DNA of 64,000 bases from CAZGKW01 sp964526295. GTDB taxonomy: Bacteria > Planctomycetota > Phycisphaerae > FEN-1346. The notes under the pieces are model-generated. The model was given only the letters and a program-made list of their open reading frames with translations. It had not been told where the DNA came from and did no database searches. The stretch covers positions 1 to 64,000 of the forward strand of contig CAZGKW010000012.1 in the NCBI GenBank assembly GCA_964526295.1. The letters run 5' to 3'. The first letter of the stretch is position 1, and each line of letters starts with the position of its first letter. The position numbers and the translations under genes are program-made. Of this stretch, positions 60,798-64,000 are shown in pieces.

Positions 60798-60839
60798 CGA
60801 CGAGGCCGGTCCCGCGCCGCCGGGCGGCCGGCCTCGTCG
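60798..60839. terminator. 12-bp inverted repeat between gspD and gspE
   Basis: CGACGAGGCCGG (60798-60809) and its exact complement CCGGCCTCGTCG (60828-60839) with an 18-nt GC-rich loop, in the 136-nt gap between gspD and gspE. No T-run follows in the direction of transcription (minus), so it may act as a partial terminator or as an mRNA-stabilising hairpin that sets a high secretin to ATPase ratio. Confidence 0.45.
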
Positions 60840-60871
60840 GCGGGCCGACGGGGCGCGGGTCCCCGGGGCCC

Positions 60872-63088
60872 CTACGGGACCTCGACGGGCTCGCTGTCGG
60901 GCCAATCGCTCGGCAGCTTCGCGCGTCCGGCGGCCGTGTCCGAGACCACCTTCAGGTCCTCGAACTTGTCGGCCCGGAGGACCACCGCCCGGATGAACAC
61001 GAACAGCGTGGTCTCTCGTGTCTGCTTGGAGCGGCTGGAGAACAGGTATTCGAGGATGGGGATATTGCCCAGGATGGGGAGCCGGTCGACCGACTCCAGA
61101 ATGTCCTCCCTCGTCAGGCCGCCCACGACAATCGTGTGGCCGTCGGGAACCGTCGCCTCGCTGGTCAGCTTGTTCGTCTGGCGCGACGGCGGCAAGGTCT
61201 CCGAGACGTCCTCGCCGAAGCTGCTCAGCTCGATCTCGTATTCAAGCTTCAGGTGATCGCCTTCGCTGATCTGCGGCCGGACGCGAATGGTGGTGCCGGC
61301 CGAGACGAAGCCGCCCAGGCTGGTCGTGGCCACGGTGGTGGAGGCGTTGACGCTGGCGAAGGGCTCCTCGCCCTCGCTGGTCAGCTCGCCTTGGGCGTTG
61401 TCGTTGATCAGGACGCTGGGGCGGGCCACGACCTTGGCCCGGCTGTCGCTTTCGAGGGCCCGGATCACGACGTTGGCGATGTCGGCGCTCAGGAGGGCCC
61501 CGTTGAAGCCCAGGCCCGGCCGGAGGGTCAGCATGCCCGTCTCGGTGTCGACCTCGCTCAGGCCGAACGAGCTGAACGTCAGGACCGTCCCGTCGTCGTC
61601 GCCGACGTTCTCGGTGTTCGAGATCTCCACGCCGACCGAGTACCCGTCGGTCGTATCGAGCAGCACGACGGTGGCCTCGACGAGGACCTGCGGCCGCCGC
61701 ACGTCCAGCCGGCTGATCAGCCGCTCGTAGACGCGGTGGAGCGAAGGCTTCGCGACGACGATGATCGTGTTGGTGGCCTCGTCGGCCATGACGCGTGTGT
61801 TCTGGAGGCCGAGGGCGCCTTCGACGACGCCCGGCGAGGCGGCGCGGCCCTCGCCGGGGCCGGCGAGCGGGTTCGGCCGGGTCTCCATCGCCGGCCGGAC
61901 CGGCAGGGGATAGGCCACGTCCTGCGGCTCGGCCGTTACCCCGTCGACGCTCACGCCCGTCAGGCCCGTCTCCCCTTCGATGCTTCGGAGGGTCTCCAGC
62001 ACGTCGATGGCCTTGGCGTTCTGGAGCTTGTAGAACCGGATGGGGCTCTGGGAATCCTCCGGCGGCTGGTCGAGCGCCCCCCTGAGGGCCTCGACCTGCT
62101 CGTGGACCTCCGGGCCGGCGGTGACGATCAGCAGGTTCGCATCGGCGTCGATGGCCGACTTGTACATCCGTTGGGCGGCCACCTCGCCGATCAGCTCACG
62201 GACCAGCCGGTCGACCTGTCCGGGCGAGGCCACGCTGAATCGATAGATCTCCGTCTTGAAGCCGAGGGGCACGTCGAGCGACTCGATCATGGCGACCGCT
62301 TCGGCCACGGCGTCGGGCAGGCCGATGACCACGACCCGGTTCGTCCGCTCGTCCGCCAGGACGGTCAGGGCCGGCAGGGCCTTGTCGACGGCGCGTCCGG
62401 TGGCCTTGGCCCGGGCCTCGATCATCTCGGTCACTTTCTCGGCCATGGCCTCGGCTTCGAGCTGGCCGACCGGGACGAAGCGGGTGGCCGCCTCGCGGGC
62501 CGGGCGGTCCACGACCGCCACGAGGTCCTCGATCCGACCCATGTTCGCCGCGTAGTCGGTCACGATAATGAGGCCGTGCTCCTCGACCTTCGTCAGGTCG
62601 GCCGAGGGGGCCGACAGGAACGGCCGGACCACCTGGTCGGCCCGCTGGGGGCTGGTGTGGCGGAGCTCGAAGACGCTTGTCACCGCCAGGCCGGGGGGGG
62701 CCCCGGCGGGGGGCCCCGGGCCGGCCGCAATCGAGGTGAGCTTCTGGGCCCCCTCGATCCGCATCATGCCCGGCACATCGGTCGGGGACATCACGAGGCC
62801 CTTCATCCGGAGGATGCTTCCGAGCAGCGTCAGCAGCGAGTCGGCCGGCACCTTCAGGGGGGCCTTCAGGGTGACGCGTTTGCCGGCGACCTGCTCGTCG
62901 TAGAGGAAGTTGATGCCCTGGCGATGGCCGACGTACTCGATGAGGACCTTGAGCTCCAGGTCCTCGGGGAAGTTGATGCTGACCCAGCCGGCCGGGGCGT
63001 TTGTCGGCCCGGCCGCACGGGTCCCGGACGCTGCCAGGCCGACGACGGCGACCCAGGCCGCCATCCACACTCGATTCCGCGGATTCAT
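60872..63088 (-). CDS. gspD: GspD secretin (738 aa)
   Basis: Signal peptide (MNPRNRVWMAAWVAVVGLAA). N0 domain (about 35-115: VSINFPEDLELKVLIEYVGH), N1-N3 domains with repeated A-N-x-L-I-V patterns (DANLLIVTAGPEVHEQVEAL; NTIIVVAKPSLHRVYERL), and the secretin domain (about 500-700) with VEATVVLLDTTDGYSVGVEI, VPDGHTIVVGGLTRED and LPILGNIPILEYLFSS. It forms the outer-membrane channel. ATG 63088 follows GAGGGG; longer frames upstream lack a signal. Confidence 0.95.
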   Translation of the reverse strand: MNPRNRVWMAAWVAVVGLAASGTRAAGPTNAPAGWVSINFPEDLELKVLIEYVGHRQGINFLYDEQVAGKRVTLKAPLKVPADSLLTLLGSILRMKGLVMSPTDVPGMMRIEGAQKLTSIAAGPGPPAGAPPGLAVTSVFELRHTSPQRADQVVRPFLSAPSADLTKVEEHGLIIVTDYAANMGRIEDLVAVVDRPAREAATRFVPVGQLEAEAMAEKVTEMIEARAKATGRAVDKALPALTVLADERTNRVVVIGLPDAVAEAVAMIESLDVPLGFKTEIYRFSVASPGQVDRLVRELIGEVAAQRMYKSAIDADANLLIVTAGPEVHEQVEALRGALDQPPEDSQSPIRFYKLQNAKAIDVLETLRSIEGETGLTGVSVDGVTAEPQDVAYPLPVRPAMETRPNPLAGPGEGRAASPGVVEGALGLQNTRVMADEATNTIIVVAKPSLHRVYERLISRLDVRRPQVLVEATVVLLDTTDGYSVGVEISNTENVGDDDGTVLTFSSFGLSEVDTETGMLTLRPGLGFNGALLSADIANVVIRALESDSRAKVVARPSVLINDNAQGELTSEGEEPFASVNASTTVATTSLGGFVSAGTTIRVRPQISEGDHLKLEYEIELSSFGEDVSETLPPSRQTNKLTSEATVPDGHTIVVGGLTREDILESVDRLPILGNIPILEYLFSSRSKQTRETTLFVFIRAVVLRADKFEDLKVVSDTAAGRAKLPSDWPDSEPVEVP

Positions 63089-63134
63089 GACCACCCCTCG
63101 ACGTTCGTGAAAAGGGGCCGCTCGGCCCCGGTCC

Positions 63135-64000
63135 CTAGCGAGTCCTCTGGGCGACGCGCTCGACCTTCTCCATGTATTCCTGAACGGCCTCGCGTGGCCG
63201 GACCTGCTGGGCCCGGCGAAGCAGGGGCAGGGCCTGGGCGTACTTGCCCTCCCGGACGAGCAACTGGGCGTGGCGAAGCAGGGCATCCGCCTCAAACTCC
63301 TCGATGGCGGCGGCCTGCTGGAAGTAGAAGATCGCCTGGTCGGGGTCGCCGGTGTCGGCGTGGTACTGGCCGAGGCTGATGAGGGCCTCGCCGTCCAGGG
63401 GGTCGAGCTCGATGATCTCCTTCAGGGTCCGGGCGTGCTCCTCGCTCTTGTCCTCGACCAGGGCCACCCGGGCCTCCAGCTTGAGGAGTTCCTTGCGGGC
63501 CTCCTCGCTCAGGCGGTCGCCGTGGGTCCGCTGGATGCTCTCGACGAGCTGTCGCGTCTGTTCGGTGGCGCCGCGGGAGGCCAGCACCTTGGCGCCGCGG
63601 ACGGCCCGGTCGGGCTTGTCCGCGGGCTTCTTCTCCATGGCGCGGATGTAGGACCGGACGGCGAGGTCGAAGAGGTCCTCATTGATGTAGATATCCCCCA
63701 TCATATTGAGGGCGGCGGCATCGGCCTTGCCGAGACTGTCGGCGAACTCGTAGTTCTGGACGGCCTTGAGGGGCTCGTCGAGGCCGATGTAGGCGTTGGC
63801 CTGGAGCAGCCAGAGGTCGGCGTTGTCGGGGTAGTGCTCGATGAGCTGGCCGCACAGGGCGGCGGCCTCGGCGAAACGGCGCTGCTGGAAGAAGCTCTGG
63901 GCCAGGCCCATCTTCCAGTCGAGCGTGGCCGGGTCGAGCAGGACCGCCATGCGGTAGGCGGACTCGGCCGACAGGGGGTTGCCCACCGAGGCGTAGGCGT
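63135..64000 (-). CDS. TPR-repeat protein, cut by the right window edge
   Basis: At least 288 residues are visible, and the frame runs on past 64000, so the start is missing. Repeated TPR helices are clear: YRMAVLLDPATLDWKMGLAQ, FAEAAALCGQLIEHYPDNAD, KAVQNYEFADSLGKADAAAL, LISLGQYHADTGDPDQAIFY, and YAQALPLLRRAQQVRPREAV. It precedes gspD by 46 nt on the same strand, so it is probably cotranscribed with the type II genes. Confidence 0.85.
   Translation of the reverse strand, partial: AYASVGNPLSAESAYRMAVLLDPATLDWKMGLAQSFFQQRRFAEAAALCGQLIEHYPDNADLWLLQANAYIGLDEPLKAVQNYEFADSLGKADAAALNMMGDIYINEDLFDLAVRSYIRAMEKKPADKPDRAVRGAKVLASRGATEQTRQLVESIQRTHGDRLSEEARKELLKLEARVALVEDKSEEHARTLKEIIELDPLDGEALISLGQYHADTGDPDQAIFYFQQAAAIEEFEADALLRHAQLLVREGKYAQALPLLRRAQQVRPREAVQEYMEKVERVAQRTR

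Overview
The window is very GC-rich, densely coded DNA. The mix of genes points to an environmental Planctomycetota bacterium or a close PVC relative: LacI regulators beside large secreted beta-helix proteins, DUF5060 hydrolases, an ECF sigma/FecR pair, chitobiase-C and PA14-like modules, galactose-mutarotase-like lipoproteins, and an ExbB/ExbD pair followed by a huge alanine-rich coiled-coil protein. The phylum is inferred from gene content. No rRNA or other phylogenetic marker is present, apart from a cut tRNA-Pro at the left edge.

Layout. 1-54: 5' part of tRNA-Pro(GGG), minus strand. 534-1007: small ParB-fold protein. 1123-12683: probable operon of a LacI regulator with its own promoter and operator, ExbB, ExbD, an 828-aa periplasmic tether with a jelly-roll-like C-terminus, a mutarotase-like lipoprotein, a PL22-like beta-propeller and two parallel beta-helix proteins. 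12864-21754: second LacI regulator, a chimeric URO-D-like gene, three tandem DUF5060 hydrolase-like proteins, a PHP-fold protein and a membrane-anchored helical protein. 21980-39374: ECF sigma factor and FecR-like anti-sigma, then an array of four related secreted proteins (here called the W-motif family) with an interleaved two-lobed beta-helix protein, an FG-GAP protein and a GT-C-like membrane protein. 39409-40623: minus-strand GT2. 40815-48607: another beta-helix protein, a distant W-motif protein and a sugar-type ABC importer without an ATPase gene. 49091-51360: threonine aldolase and a DedA-like protein. 51362-64000: a near-complete type II secretion operon on the minus strand, bounded by TPR proteins and running off the right edge.

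Reading together: the genes look like a programme for sensing, binding and breaking acidic (pectin-like) or other complex polysaccharide outside the cytoplasm. LacI regulators and an ECF/FecR pair sense. Sec signal peptides plus the type II system could export the large beta-helix and W-motif proteins. The ExbB/ExbD/tether complex may energise an envelope step, and the ABC importer takes up products. One 14-bp operator-like sequence occurs both in the first LacI promoter and about 40 kb away before the beta-helix/ABC group, which suggests one regulon.

The most striking structural signal is perfect direct repeats of 664 bp and 205 bp in two unrelated gene families. In both, the repeat is centred on a gene junction (3' end, intergenic gap, next 5' end) and flanks exactly one gene. 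With two chimeric genes nearby, this suggests active recombination that swaps central domains between conserved ends. Repeat-induced misassembly is an alternative that must be excluded.
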